DNA of 64,000 nt from CAWBCI01 sp963787195. GTDB taxonomy: Bacteria > Bacteroidota > Bacteroidia > Bacteroidales > JAGOPY01. The DNA is taken from positions 186,001 through 250,000 of the forward strand of contig CAWBCI010000031.1 of assembly GCA_963787195.1 (NCBI GenBank), read 5' to 3'. Shown here piece after piece: positions 34,718-43,870 of this stretch (positions are counted from its first letter, which is position 1; every line of letters starts with the position of its first letter). Below the pieces are notes generated by a model. That model saw only the letters and a list, made by a program, of their open reading frames with translations. It was not told where the DNA came from and did no database searches. The translations under genes were made by a program, and so were the position numbers.

Positions 34718-35853
34718 TCATGCCTTCCGCTTGCTGCCCTCATATACTTCAAATTTCAATAAACGGCATTCCAGCGGTCCGTTGAAAAGTTTAATTTTCC
34801 GGGTTGGCCGAAGACCTATAAACTTAGCCGCTTCAAGGTTAGACACCAGCACCCAGACCGTAAAGCCGGCATAATCCTGCTTTAACTTGTCTCCCACTCC
34901 TTTGTAAAAGGAAATAATATCATCGATCCTGAGTCGCTCTCCAAAGGGAGCGTTGGTAACCAGGCAGCCCTTTGCAAAAGGAGGATGGGCCTCGAAAAAG
35001 TCGTTTTCGCGTACCCGGATGATATGATCAAGTTTGGCTCCCCGTATGTTCGAAGTAGCTGCGCGGACAGCCCTCCGGTCATTATCAAATCCAAGAAAAG
35101 GAACTTCGGTGTCGGAACGTGCTGAATCAGCTTCTTCTTTCACCTGCTTCCATAATTTTTCATCAAAATCTTTCCAGCGCTGAAAGCCATAACTTTCCCG
35201 GTAATAACCAGCAGGGATAGAAGAAGCCATCATAGCTGCTTCCATGAGAATTGTTCCCGAACCGCACATCGGATCCATAAAGGGCATTTTCATATCCCAG
35301 CCGCTGAGATGGATTAAGCCGGCCGCCAGCACCTCGTTGATCGGGGCCTCGACCGTATATCGCCGGTAGCCGCGCAAATGAAGTGAAGAACCTGAGCTAT
35401 CAAGGGAAACCGTACAGCGGTTCCTGAACATATGTATACTGATCAAGAGATCCGGATTATCCGTATCCACCCGGGCCTTTGCCCGGTGCGATTTCGAAAG
35501 CGATCAACTATGGCGTCCTTCGATCTCAGTGAAACATATCCCGAATGGGTAAATACCGAATAGCTGATTACGCTGTCAATAGCAAAAGTAGAATGCAGAT
35601 CCAGATAATCCTCCCAGGGTATTGCCATAACCCCGTCATAAAGCTGTTGTTCATTATCCGCCTCGAAGGTGGCAATCGGCATTAACAAGCGCAGGCATAA
35701 GCGGGAGCGGTAATTTACGCTGTACATCAATCGTTTATCACCTTTAAAACTCACTGCACGGGTAATTATAGTCACTTCTTCCGCACCCAGTTTTCCAAGT
35801 TCAGCAGCCAGGACTTCTTCCAGTCCTTCACTGGTCTTGGCTATCATCAACAT
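34718..35853 (-). pseudogene. THUMP-domain class I SAM RNA methyltransferase (RlmL/YcbY-like), one frameshift
   Basis: The 5' half (ATG at 35853, MLMIAKTSEGLEEVLA) carries a THUMP domain up to RFRNRTGQRPG, then meets a stop. The 3' half resumes at VDTDNPDLLISIHM. A single missing base at the CCC/GGG at 35470-35472 would join RPG to VDTDNPD and restore a 378-residue protein. Methyltransferase motifs: DPMCGSGTILMEAA (SAM-binding) and NAPFGERLRID (an NAPF in place of the usual NPPY). Family members methylate 23S rRNA guanine (N2). Target not assignable. Confidence 0.85.
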
Positions 35854-35897
35854 GTCCTTCTTATTTTCAATCAAAATAAAATAATATTTAAAAGAAT

Positions 35898-37043
35898 TTA
35901 TTTATTATCGCCATCTCCACTTTCACTCTTCGAAGGTCCTGCAAGATGGCTTAGCTTATCTTTCAAGCCTTTAAGTATCAATCCGTGTTTCAGAGGTTTG
36001 TCATTGCTTAACAGATAGGCCACCGGTTTTAGCCAGTCTATATTTTCAAATATAATCTTTATAGCAGCCAGGAAAGGGATAACCACCAGCATACCGGTAA
36101 CTCCCCAAACCATACCTCCTATAATGATCCCCAAAATGATCATTAGAGGGTTTATCCTCACATAACTCCCTGTAATATTAGGTGTAAGTATGTTGTTTTC
36201 AGTAAATTGTATTACCAGATAAAGCAGGAATACAGAAATGAACAGACGGGGCGAATCCCCGGTGAGTAAGGCAAATATCAGGGGAAAGGCAGCTCCTATC
36301 CAGGTTCCGAAATAAGGGATCAGGTTGAAACTTGCCGAGATGATCCCGAAAAGTATGGCATATTTCAATCCTATCAGGTAAAGTCCCAGTGAATTCAATA
36401 CACAAAGAATTGCTACCACGGTAAATAAACCACTGATATATTTCTGGATCATCAGGGTAATTTGACTGACAATGCTGTCGGCATGTTTTTTACGTTGTTC
36501 CGGCACTATCATCACCATAAAATGCTTGAAACGGTCGCGAAAGTTCAGCAGGTAAAACATAAATACCGGAAGCAGGACTATTTTAAAGAGGGTATTAGCC
36601 GTGGCCGTAACCGGTCCCGCGATGATCGCGCCTCCAGTATCAAAGAGTTTGTTCACCAGTTCCTTTAAAAAAGCATGTTGCTTGCTTGAATTTACCCCGA
36701 AACGCTCCTCGATAAACAGGCGCATGAATTCAAGATTAGCGACTGCTTTCTGCTTCAGGCTGGGAAAATCATCTGTAAGACTCTGGACCTGCCTTACCAG
36801 CAAACTGATCGCAAAATAAAAAACAGCTACGAAGATCAATACGCTTAAAATATTCGCAAGTGGTTTGGGGAATTTGATCTTAATGAATAATTCGGAAAGC
36901 GGATGGATCAGGATCGCGAAAAGAAAGGCCAGGGTAATTGGTATGAGTATATCCCTGGCAATGACCACCACGAAAAAAAAGATGATGATGATGGCAAGGG
37001 TATAATAAATATATCTTAAGCGGGTTAATTTCTGATTCTCCAT
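35898..37043 (-). CDS. AI-2E family transporter (PerM/TqsA)
   Basis: A 381-residue inner-membrane protein with about seven to eight transmembrane segments: YIYYTLAIIIIFFFVVVIA and ILIPITLAFLFAILIHPL near the N-terminus, and several in residues 200-340 (including TVVAILCVLNSLGLYLIGL, LIPYFGTWIGAAFPLIF). The intervening hydrophilic region around residues 70-140 is typical of the family. The C-terminus is charged and cytoplasmic. Some members export AI-2, others are sodium/proton antiporters or cell-volume transporters; this one cannot be distinguished. Confidence 0.9.
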   Translation of the reverse strand: MENQKLTRLRYIYYTLAIIIIFFFVVVIARDILIPITLAFLFAILIHPLSELFIKIKFPKPLANILSVLIFVAVFYFAISLLVRQVQSLTDDFPSLKQKAVANLEFMRLFIEERFGVNSSKQHAFLKELVNKLFDTGGAIIAGPVTATANTLFKIVLLPVFMFYLLNFRDRFKHFMVMIVPEQRKKHADSIVSQITLMIQKYISGLFTVVAILCVLNSLGLYLIGLKYAILFGIISASFNLIPYFGTWIGAAFPLIFALLTGDSPRLFISVFLLYLVIQFTENNILTPNITGSYVRINPLMIILGIIIGGMVWGVTGMLVVIPFLAAIKIIFENIDWLKPVAYLLSNDKPLKHGLILKGLKDKLSHLAGPSKSESGDGDNK

Positions 37044-37099
37044 TAATAGCTGTTGATATTATTTATGAAGATAATTTAAATGTAAATATAATTGATTTT

Positions 37100-37107
37100 T
37101 ACTTTTG
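37100..37107 (+). promoter_or_regulatory. Bacteroidota -7 box (TACTTTTG) for the MazG-like gene
   Basis: TACTTTTG fits TAnnTTTG, 50 bp before the ATG at 37158. It lies in the longer frame from 37092, so the later start is favoured. Confidence 0.5.
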
Positions 37108-37157
37108 TGCCGGTGAAGGCCGGAATTAACTTAAATTCATTCATATCATTTATTATT

Positions 37158-37487
37158 ATGACTATTGAAGAAGCCCAGCTTATGGTAGATACCTGGATCA
37201 GGGAAAACGGGGTCAGGTATTTCAATGAACTTACCAATACAGCTATCCTGATGGAGGAGGTTGGAGAGGTAGCCCGCATTATCGCCCGGAAATACGGCGA
37301 GCAATCCTTTAAGGAATCGGAAAAAGATTTGAATCTCGCGGATGAATTTGCCGATGTGCTCTTCGTTCTGATCTGCCTTGCAAATCAGACAGGAGTTGAT
37401 CTCACGAAAGCACTGGAACTCAACCTTGAGAAAAAAACTATGAGGGATAAATCCCGCCATGCCAATAATAAAAAGCTTTTCAGCTGA
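37158..37487 (+). CDS. MazG-like nucleotide pyrophosphohydrolase
   Basis: A 109-residue single-domain MazG-type protein, distinct from the tandem mazG at 2 kb. Metal-binding acids are in AILMEEVGEVARIIARK (E-x2-E) and LADEFADVLFVLICLA (E-x2-D). This shorter class hydrolyses non-canonical NTPs or dCTP/dUTP; substrate is unknown. It is read divergently from the AI-2E gene and ends 48 bp before the DUF5687 permease gene. Confidence 0.88.
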   Translation: MTIEEAQLMVDTWIRENGVRYFNELTNTAILMEEVGEVARIIARKYGEQSFKESEKDLNLADEFADVLFVLICLANQTGVDLTKALELNLEKKTMRDKSRHANNKKLFS

Positions 37488-37534
37488 AATTATAAATTTG
37501 TTTAACTTGCCATCTTATTTGAAACACATAAAAT

Positions 37535-39016
37535 ATGAGCTTTAAATGGTTTTTCATTCATCAATGGAAAGAGTTCTGGAGATCATCTATTTGGCAGCGT
37601 AATGTAGCCCTGAATATCTTCCTGGGATTTGTGTTATTTCTGCTGATCCTGGATTTCCTGGTGCTTGGTTTGTTTTTGACAGAGATCCTGCAAAAAACAT
37701 TTAGCGACCAAAGTCCGGTTTACGTTCTGAGTTCAGGCTTGATTTATTATTTTTTCGCGGATTTACTGATCCGCTACATGATGCAATCACTCCCTACTTT
37801 TTCGGTCGAATCCTATCTTCATCTTCCTATAAAAAAATCCTCCATAGCCCACTTTGTTATAGGTAAATCCTTCCTGCATATACTTAATTTCCTGCCTTTA
37901 CTCATCATAATTCCCTTTACCTTAAAAGCAGTTATCCCTGAGTATAATGGTACAGTAGGATTGGCATGGTTATTCTCGGTTATCTTTCTGATCTTCAATA
38001 ACAATTTGCTGGCCACTTATCTGAAACGTCAACTGGTCTCTAAACCGGCCATTCCGGGGATCTTCAGCCTGCTGGTTATCGGCCTTGCATTTATGGATTA
38101 TTTCGGATTGATAAGCCTTTCACATTATTCCGGCCTGGCTATGGGCTTTATCATCCTGCATCCTGTCCTGACTCTCATCCCCTTTGGACTGATGGTTACT
38201 ATGTACCTGATTAACTTCTTCTACCTGAAATCCAAAATGTACCCGGACGAGATCATTAAGACCAAGACTTATCAGGCCGGGGATATGAGAAGCATTAAAT
38301 ATTTAGAATCCCTTGGCCTGACCGGCGACCTTATGGCCCTGGAAATCAAACTCTGGCTGAGGCATAAACGGACCAAGAGTATGCTTTACCTGCTTCCTGT
38401 TTTCCTCTTATATGGTTTATTTTTCTACCCTCAGCCTGAGTATAAAAATGATAGCGCATTTTTAGTTTTTATCGGGGTTTTTATTTCAGGAGGTTTAATG
38501 ATGAACTATCTGAATTACGCCTTTGGTTATGAAAGCAATTACTTTGATGGTATACTGACCCGTAAGATCGACATGGGAAGATATATAGGCGCTAAATATA
38601 CGCTTGGAATATCCATCACTATTTTATGTTATATTCTGACTATTCCTTATGTGTATTTCGGATGGAATATCCTGCTGATCAATACTGCATGTTTCCTTTT
38701 CAATATTGGCGTGCTTTCTATCGTACTTCTTTACCTGGCCACCTATAACAAAAAGAAAATGGACCTGACTAAAGGGGCAACTTTTAATTATCAGGGTGTG
38801 GGGGTGATGAATTGGCTTGTACTGGTACCGGCCTTCCTTTTCCCGGTAATAGTCTATTTCGTCCTGGGAAAAATTTTCAATCAATATACTGCCCTGGCGG
38901 TGCTGGCGGGTTTGGGACTTGTCGGACTGGCCTTTCGGAAAGTTTTCATCAACATGATATTTCTGAATTTTCAAAAAAGAAAATATATCATGTCTGAAGG
39001 ATTCAGGGAAAGTTAA
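37535..39016 (+). CDS. DUF5687 family ABC transporter permease
   Basis: A 493-residue polytopic membrane protein with about ten to twelve hydrophobic segments, such as NIFLGFVLFLLILDFLVLG, FLHILNFLPLLIIIPFTL and SLLVIGLAFMDYF. The family is restricted to Bacteroidota and almost always sits directly upstream of an ABC ATPase, as here (30 bp gap). The start MSFKWFFIHQWKEFWRSS is typical. The role is inferred to be export, cargo unknown. Confidence 0.85.
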   Translation: MSFKWFFIHQWKEFWRSSIWQRNVALNIFLGFVLFLLILDFLVLGLFLTEILQKTFSDQSPVYVLSSGLIYYFFADLLIRYMMQSLPTFSVESYLHLPIKKSSIAHFVIGKSFLHILNFLPLLIIIPFTLKAVIPEYNGTVGLAWLFSVIFLIFNNNLLATYLKRQLVSKPAIPGIFSLLVIGLAFMDYFGLISLSHYSGLAMGFIILHPVLTLIPFGLMVTMYLINFFYLKSKMYPDEIIKTKTYQAGDMRSIKYLESLGLTGDLMALEIKLWLRHKRTKSMLYLLPVFLLYGLFFYPQPEYKNDSAFLVFIGVFISGGLMMNYLNYAFGYESNYFDGILTRKIDMGRYIGAKYTLGISITILCYILTIPYVYFGWNILLINTACFLFNIGVLSIVLLYLATYNKKKMDLTKGATFNYQGVGVMNWLVLVPAFLFPVIVYFVLGKIFNQYTALAVLAGLGLVGLAFRKVFINMIFLNFQKRKYIMSEGFRES

Positions 39017-39046
39017 TTTATTCATTAATATTCATCTTTTTATAAT

Positions 39047-39743
39047 ATGATTACAGTTAAAGATCTTACTAAAGTTTACGGCGGGGTGACCGTGTTAAAC
39101 ATACCAAATCTGAACATTAAAAGGGGCGAAAGCTTTGGGCTGGTTGGAAATAACGGAGCCGGAAAAACCACTTTCTTCCGCCTGATCCTGGATCTGATCA
39201 GACCTCAAACAGGAGAAGTCATGTCGAAGGATAAGAATGTTGCCCATAATGAAGGCTGGAAAATGTATACCGGTTCATATCTCGACCGTAATTTCCTGAT
39301 TGATTACCTGACCCCGGAAGAATATTTTGATTTTACAGGGAAGATCCATGGAATGCCGGCTGCAGGATATCAGGACTTTCCTGGGGGATTTTCATGATTT
39401 TTTTAATGAAGAGATTTTGGGGAAGAAGAAGTATATACGGGACCTTTCGCGCGGGAACCAGCAGAAAGTCGGTATAGCTGCCGCTATGATGGCTGAGCCC
39501 GAAATCCTCATCCTGGATGAGCCTTTCAACAGCCTTGATCCCAGCACCCAGATCCGCTTGAAAAACCTTCTGAACAAACTGAAAAAAGACAAACAGGTGA
39601 CTATGCTGATCTCAAGTCATGACCTGAATCATGTAACTGAAGTCTGCGACCGCATCGCGGTTCTGGAAAAAGGTCTGATCGTGCATGATATACATACCGG
39701 CGAAAATACTCTGAAAGAACTGGAATCCTATTTTGCCGTCTAA
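39047..39743 (+). pseudogene. ABC transporter ATP-binding protein, one frameshift
   Basis: Partner of the DUF5687 permease. Frame one has Walker A (GNNGAGKTTFFRL, about residue 36) and ends at a stop after DFPGGFS. The second frame has the ABC signature LSRGNQQKVG, Walker B ILILDEP and the H-loop ISSHDL. Dropping one C at 39380-39381 joins YQDF to LGDFHDFFNEE, restoring 231 residues, the normal length. No other fault is seen. Confidence 0.88.
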
Positions 39744-39750
39744 GTTTTCT

Positions 39751-39758
39751 TAATTTTG
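39751..39758 (+). promoter_or_regulatory. Bacteroidota -7 box (TAATTTTG) abutting the DUF5686 gene
   Basis: TAATTTTG ends only 4 bp before the ATG at 39763, which would give a leaderless or near-leaderless transcript. If used, the start of transcription would coincide with the start codon. Confidence 0.5.
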
Positions 39759-39762
39759 CCGG

Positions 39763-42225
39763 ATGAAAAGAATTTTCCCTCCTCTTTTCCTTTTTCTCCT
39801 GCTCCTGTTCCTTGCCCTGAATACTAATATCCGGGCCCAGGAAAGCTACTCAGTTTCGGGGAAGGTGATCGATGCCGATACCCGTGAAGCCCTGGCATTT
39901 GTCAATATCCAGATTACCGGCACACTCTCGGGCGGAACTACTGATATTGATGGTAAATTCAGCCTGGCTTCAAAAAAACCAATAGAGTCGATACGCCTGA
40001 CATATGTGGGTTATAATCAGATGACTTATACAATCCCCCATGGGCAAAACCAGGATATACTTATAAAGCTGAGCAGAAAGGCGGTGGACCTCCAGGAAGT
40101 AGTGATCTATCCAACTGAAAACCCGGCCCACCGGATTATTAAGCTGGTGATTGCAAACAGGGATAAAAACGATCCTGAAAAACTTCCCTCCTTCTCTTAT
40201 ACATCCTACGAAAAAACAATTTTTACCGCTCAACTTGACACACTGAACCTTCCCGACTCGGTGAAGAACGACAGTTCACTGGTAGAAGCCAGGAATTTTT
40301 TGAGCAAACAGGATATTGGTCTGATGGAAACCGTGGTGGACAGGAAGTTCATGGCGCCGGATAAGAATTATGAGAACGTGAAAGCCAGCCGCGTTTCAGG
40401 CTTCAAAGATCCCATTTTTGTTTTTCTCATCTCGCAGATACAGTCGACTTCGTTTTATAAGGATTTCTTCAAAATAAATGATAAAAATTATATCAACCCT
40501 ATTAGTAAAGGAAGCATTTATAAATACATCTTCCTGATTGAAGATACTACTTACACGGCCAATCATGACACTGTCTTCATAATCTCATACCGGCCCCGGC
40601 CAAATACAAATTTCGACGGACTGGAAGGTGTTCTGTATATTAATTCTCATGGCTGGGCCATACAGAATGTAATCGCGCGCCCTGCAAAGGAAGAAGGATT
40701 CAGCATCAAGATCCAGCAACAATACGCGCTGATAGACAGTGTGCACTGGTTTCCGGTTCAATTGAATACCGATGTAATCTTTAACAATGCAACGCTGCAG
40801 GCCGGGAATGCAAAGCTTAAACTTATCGGAATCGGGAAAAGTTATATCAGGGATATTGAGCTGAATCCTGAAAATATTAAGAAACAATTTGCCCTGCTTG
40901 GGGTGGATGTCGACCCTAATGCCACTGATAAAAACAATAAGTACTGGAACAAATACAGGCTGGATACTTTGTCGGACCGGGACAAGAGAACTTATGCCTT
41001 TTTGGACAGCATAGGTAAAGCCAATAATTTCGACAAGCTGGCGAAAGGCTTCGAGACGGTTTTAGACGGCCGTATTCCTTATAAATTTCTGGATATAGAC
41101 CTTAACCGGATTATCACTTATAATGGCTATGAAGGACTCTATCTGGGATTGGGTGTGCATACCAATGAGAAGCTTTCCCGTAATTTCCGGATAGGAGGCT
41201 ATGGTGGCTATGGTTTCAGGGATAAGGAATTCAAATATGGAGGAGATTTTCAATGGATTATGAACCGCCGTAATGAGATCAGCCTGAACCTGGCCTACGA
41301 TAAGAATGTAAATGAAAGCGGCGGAGTGACTTTCTTCGACGAAAATAAAAGCCTTCTCACAGGCGAGAATTGGAGAGCACTGCTGATCAAAAGGATGAAT
41401 CCTACTGAAAGTTTTTCGGGAGGTCTCGGTTTCCGGGTCTTCCGTGATTTTAAAGCCGGAGTGGAACTGAATGTAAATACCAAAGACTCTCCGGATAATT
41501 ACCGCTATGGAATATCACAGGAAGGACTTTCAGTTCTTAGCAAGCAGTTCCGGTTTACAGATATCAGGGCCGGATTCCGTTTTGCCTTCAGAGAAGAATT
41601 CATAGTGACCAAAAGAGCGAGAGTTTCCCTGGGATCAAAATATCCGGTGGTATGGCTTATGTATACCCATGGGATAAAAGGCTTATTCAACAGTGACTAT
41701 GATTATAACCGTATCGACCTGAAAGTAGAAAAATCATTCTATACCAAATACTTAGGAGAAACATCCCTGGTGCTGAAGGCCGGATATGTCGACCGGTCTA
41801 TCCCCGCTCCAAACCTCTTCAACGGGAACGGAAGCTACCGCTTTTTAAGCATCTTTGCCCAGAACAGCTTTGCCACTATGCGGATGAATGAATTTTTATC
41901 GGATCGCTATGTAGCTCTTTACTTCACTCATAATTTCGGAAAATTGCTTTCATTTTCAAAAAAGTTCCAGCCTGAATTTGTGATAGCGACTAATGTGGGA
42001 TTCGGTAGCCTTGCCTATCCCGACAAGCATTATGATCTTGCTTATAAAACAATGGAGAAGGGTTATTATGAGAGCGGTTTCTTACTGAATAACCTGGTAA
42101 ACCTCTATTTATACAATATCGGGGTAGGCTTCTTTTACCGTTATGGCCCATATAGCCTGGATCTGCCCGAACATAACCTGGCTATAAAGATCTCGGTAGT
42201 TTTTCCATTTAAAATGAAAAAGTAA
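39763..42225 (+). CDS. DUF5686 outer-membrane protein with CarboxypepD_reg-like domain
   Basis: An 820-residue protein. A signal peptide (PPLFLFLLLLFLALNTNIRAQ) leads to a CarboxypepD_reg-like beta-sandwich at about residues 28-112 (YSVSGKVIDADTREALAFVN, TDIDGKFSL). The rest is the DUF5686 region, a probable outer-membrane beta-barrel ending in aromatic VFPFKMKK. Bacteroidota proteins of this type are common and functionally undefined; they resemble TonB-receptor N-terminal domains without a plug. The start lies at a -7 box. Confidence 0.88.
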   Translation: MKRIFPPLFLFLLLLFLALNTNIRAQESYSVSGKVIDADTREALAFVNIQITGTLSGGTTDIDGKFSLASKKPIESIRLTYVGYNQMTYTIPHGQNQDILIKLSRKAVDLQEVVIYPTENPAHRIIKLVIANRDKNDPEKLPSFSYTSYEKTIFTAQLDTLNLPDSVKNDSSLVEARNFLSKQDIGLMETVVDRKFMAPDKNYENVKASRVSGFKDPIFVFLISQIQSTSFYKDFFKINDKNYINPISKGSIYKYIFLIEDTTYTANHDTVFIISYRPRPNTNFDGLEGVLYINSHGWAIQNVIARPAKEEGFSIKIQQQYALIDSVHWFPVQLNTDVIFNNATLQAGNAKLKLIGIGKSYIRDIELNPENIKKQFALLGVDVDPNATDKNNKYWNKYRLDTLSDRDKRTYAFLDSIGKANNFDKLAKGFETVLDGRIPYKFLDIDLNRIITYNGYEGLYLGLGVHTNEKLSRNFRIGGYGGYGFRDKEFKYGGDFQWIMNRRNEISLNLAYDKNVNESGGVTFFDENKSLLTGENWRALLIKRMNPTESFSGGLGFRVFRDFKAGVELNVNTKDSPDNYRYGISQEGLSVLSKQFRFTDIRAGFRFAFREEFIVTKRARVSLGSKYPVVWLMYTHGIKGLFNSDYDYNRIDLKVEKSFYTKYLGETSLVLKAGYVDRSIPAPNLFNGNGSYRFLSIFAQNSFATMRMNEFLSDRYVALYFTHNFGKLLSFSKKFQPEFVIATNVGFGSLAYPDKHYDLAYKTMEKGYYESGFLLNNLVNLYLYNIGVGFFYRYGPYSLDLPEHNLAIKISVVFPFKMKK

Positions 42226-42282
42226 GAGTCAGAAGAGGATCAAAGTTCAGGATTAAAATAATATAGACTGATATCTTCTCTT

Positions 42283-43755
42283 CTAATATGCCCTGGCAAA
42301 TACAACCCTTCGTTGCGATGGTTTTCCGCTATAGATGCATTTGCCGCTTTCAGTCTGTCCATCCAGTGGAATTGTACGGATCGTTGCCTTGGTTTCCTCT
42401 TTGATAGCCTGCTCTGTTTCGGAAGTACCATCCCAGTGGGCAAGTAAAAATCCGCCTTCATCCAGTTTCTGCTTGAATTCTTCCCAGCTATCTACCCTGT
42501 AAGTGTTGTTTTCCCTGAATGCCAAAGCCTTTTCATAAAGATTTGACTGGATATGCTCCAGAAGGTGTTCTATCTTGGTGGCTATATTGGTAGCCTGGTA
42601 AAATTCCTTTTCCAGGGTATCCCTGCGTGCAACTTCAACAGTGCCGTTTTCAAGGTCACGCGGACCAATAGCTATCCTCACTGGAACTCCCTTAAATTCA
42701 TATTCGGCAAACTTCCAGCCCGGTTTCTGGGTATCACGATCATCATATTTTACACTGATACCTTTACTTTCAAGATCTTTCTTGATTTCCAGGGCTTTTT
42801 CAGATATCTGCGCAAGCTGCTCCATATTCTTATAAATCGGGACAATAACAACTTGTATAGGAGCCAGTTTTGGAGGCAGGACCAATCCTTTATCATCGGA
42901 GTGCGACATAATAAGGGCACCGATGAGCCTGGTGGAAACTCCCCATGAAGTAGCCCAAACAAGTTCCAGCTTATTTTCCTTACTCAGGAATTTCACATCA
43001 AAAGCTTTTGCAAAATTCTGACCAAGGAAGTGAGAAGTACCGGCTTGCAGGGCTTTTCCATCCTGCATCAGGGCTTCTATGCAATAAGTTTCAACAGCTC
43101 CTGCAAAACGTTCATTGGCCGATTTAACACCTTGCAGAACCGGAATAGCCATCCATTTTTCAGCAAAGGTGGTATACACATCAAGTATCTTCTTTGTCTC
43201 TTCAATTGCTTCCGCTTCGGAGGCATGGGCTGTATGCCCTTCCTGCCAAAGGAATTCGGCTGTACGCAGGAACAATCGGGTGCGCATCTCCCAACGGACT
43301 ACATTCGCCCATTGATTGATCAGCAAGGGCAAATCACGGTATGATTGTATCCAGGTGCGGTAGGTGTCCCAGATAATCGTTTCGGAAGTAGGCCGGATGA
43401 TCAGTTCTTCTTCAAGTTTGGCATCCTCATCCACTACTATACCCTTGCCGTCCGGAGAATTTTTCAGACGGTAATGAGTTACCACTGCACATTCTTTAGC
43501 AAAGCCCTCAACATGGGAGGCTTCCTTGCTGAAAAATGATTTCGGAATTAGAAGCGGAAAATATGCGTTCACATGACCGGTATCCTTAAACATCTTGTCA
43601 AGGGCTGCCTGCATTTTCTCCCAAATAGCATAGCCATAAGGTTTTATAACCATGCATCCTCTAACAGCCGAATTCTCGGCCAGGTCCGCTTTTATCACCA
43701 GATCATTGTACCATTGAGCATAATTTTCTTCGCGCGTTGAAAAATCTTTAGCCAT
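42283..43755 (-). CDS. proS: Prolyl-tRNA synthetase (short, eukaryote/archaeal-like type)
   Basis: A 490-residue class II aminoacyl-tRNA synthetase lacking the editing insert of the E. coli enzyme, as is usual in Bacteroidota. Motifs: the N-terminal YAQWYNDLVIKADLAE, IIRPTSETIIWDTYRTW (motif 2 region), RWEMRTRLFLRTAEFLWQEGHTAH (motif 2), and GTSHFLGQNFAKAFDV. The anticodon-binding domain is at about residues 280-400. It ends with a C-terminal zinc-like/tail region (GKCIYSGKPSQRRVVFARAY). Confidence 0.96.
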   Translation of the reverse strand: MAKDFSTREENYAQWYNDLVIKADLAENSAVRGCMVIKPYGYAIWEKMQAALDKMFKDTGHVNAYFPLLIPKSFFSKEASHVEGFAKECAVVTHYRLKNSPDGKGIVVDEDAKLEEELIIRPTSETIIWDTYRTWIQSYRDLPLLINQWANVVRWEMRTRLFLRTAEFLWQEGHTAHASEAEAIEETKKILDVYTTFAEKWMAIPVLQGVKSANERFAGAVETYCIEALMQDGKALQAGTSHFLGQNFAKAFDVKFLSKENKLELVWATSWGVSTRLIGALIMSHSDDKGLVLPPKLAPIQVVIVPIYKNMEQLAQISEKALEIKKDLESKGISVKYDDRDTQKPGWKFAEYEFKGVPVRIAIGPRDLENGTVEVARRDTLEKEFYQATNIATKIEHLLEHIQSNLYEKALAFRENNTYRVDSWEEFKQKLDEGGFLLAHWDGTSETEQAIKEETKATIRTIPLDGQTESGKCIYSGKPSQRRVVFARAY

Positions 43756-43804
43756 AATTATTTTTGGTATAGTATTTGCATAATTTCACATCGTAAAGAA
43801 GGGA

Positions 43805-43812
43805 CAAAATTA
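43805..43812 (-). promoter_or_regulatory. Bacteroidota -7 box (TAATTTTG) for proS
   Basis: Minus-strand TAATTTTG fits TAnnTTTG about 50 bp upstream of the proS ATG. Confidence 0.45.
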
Positions 43813-43870
43813 ACTAAATATGCAGAATAACCGAAAGTCCCTTCCAAATAAATCAAAGGAGAAATTGACT

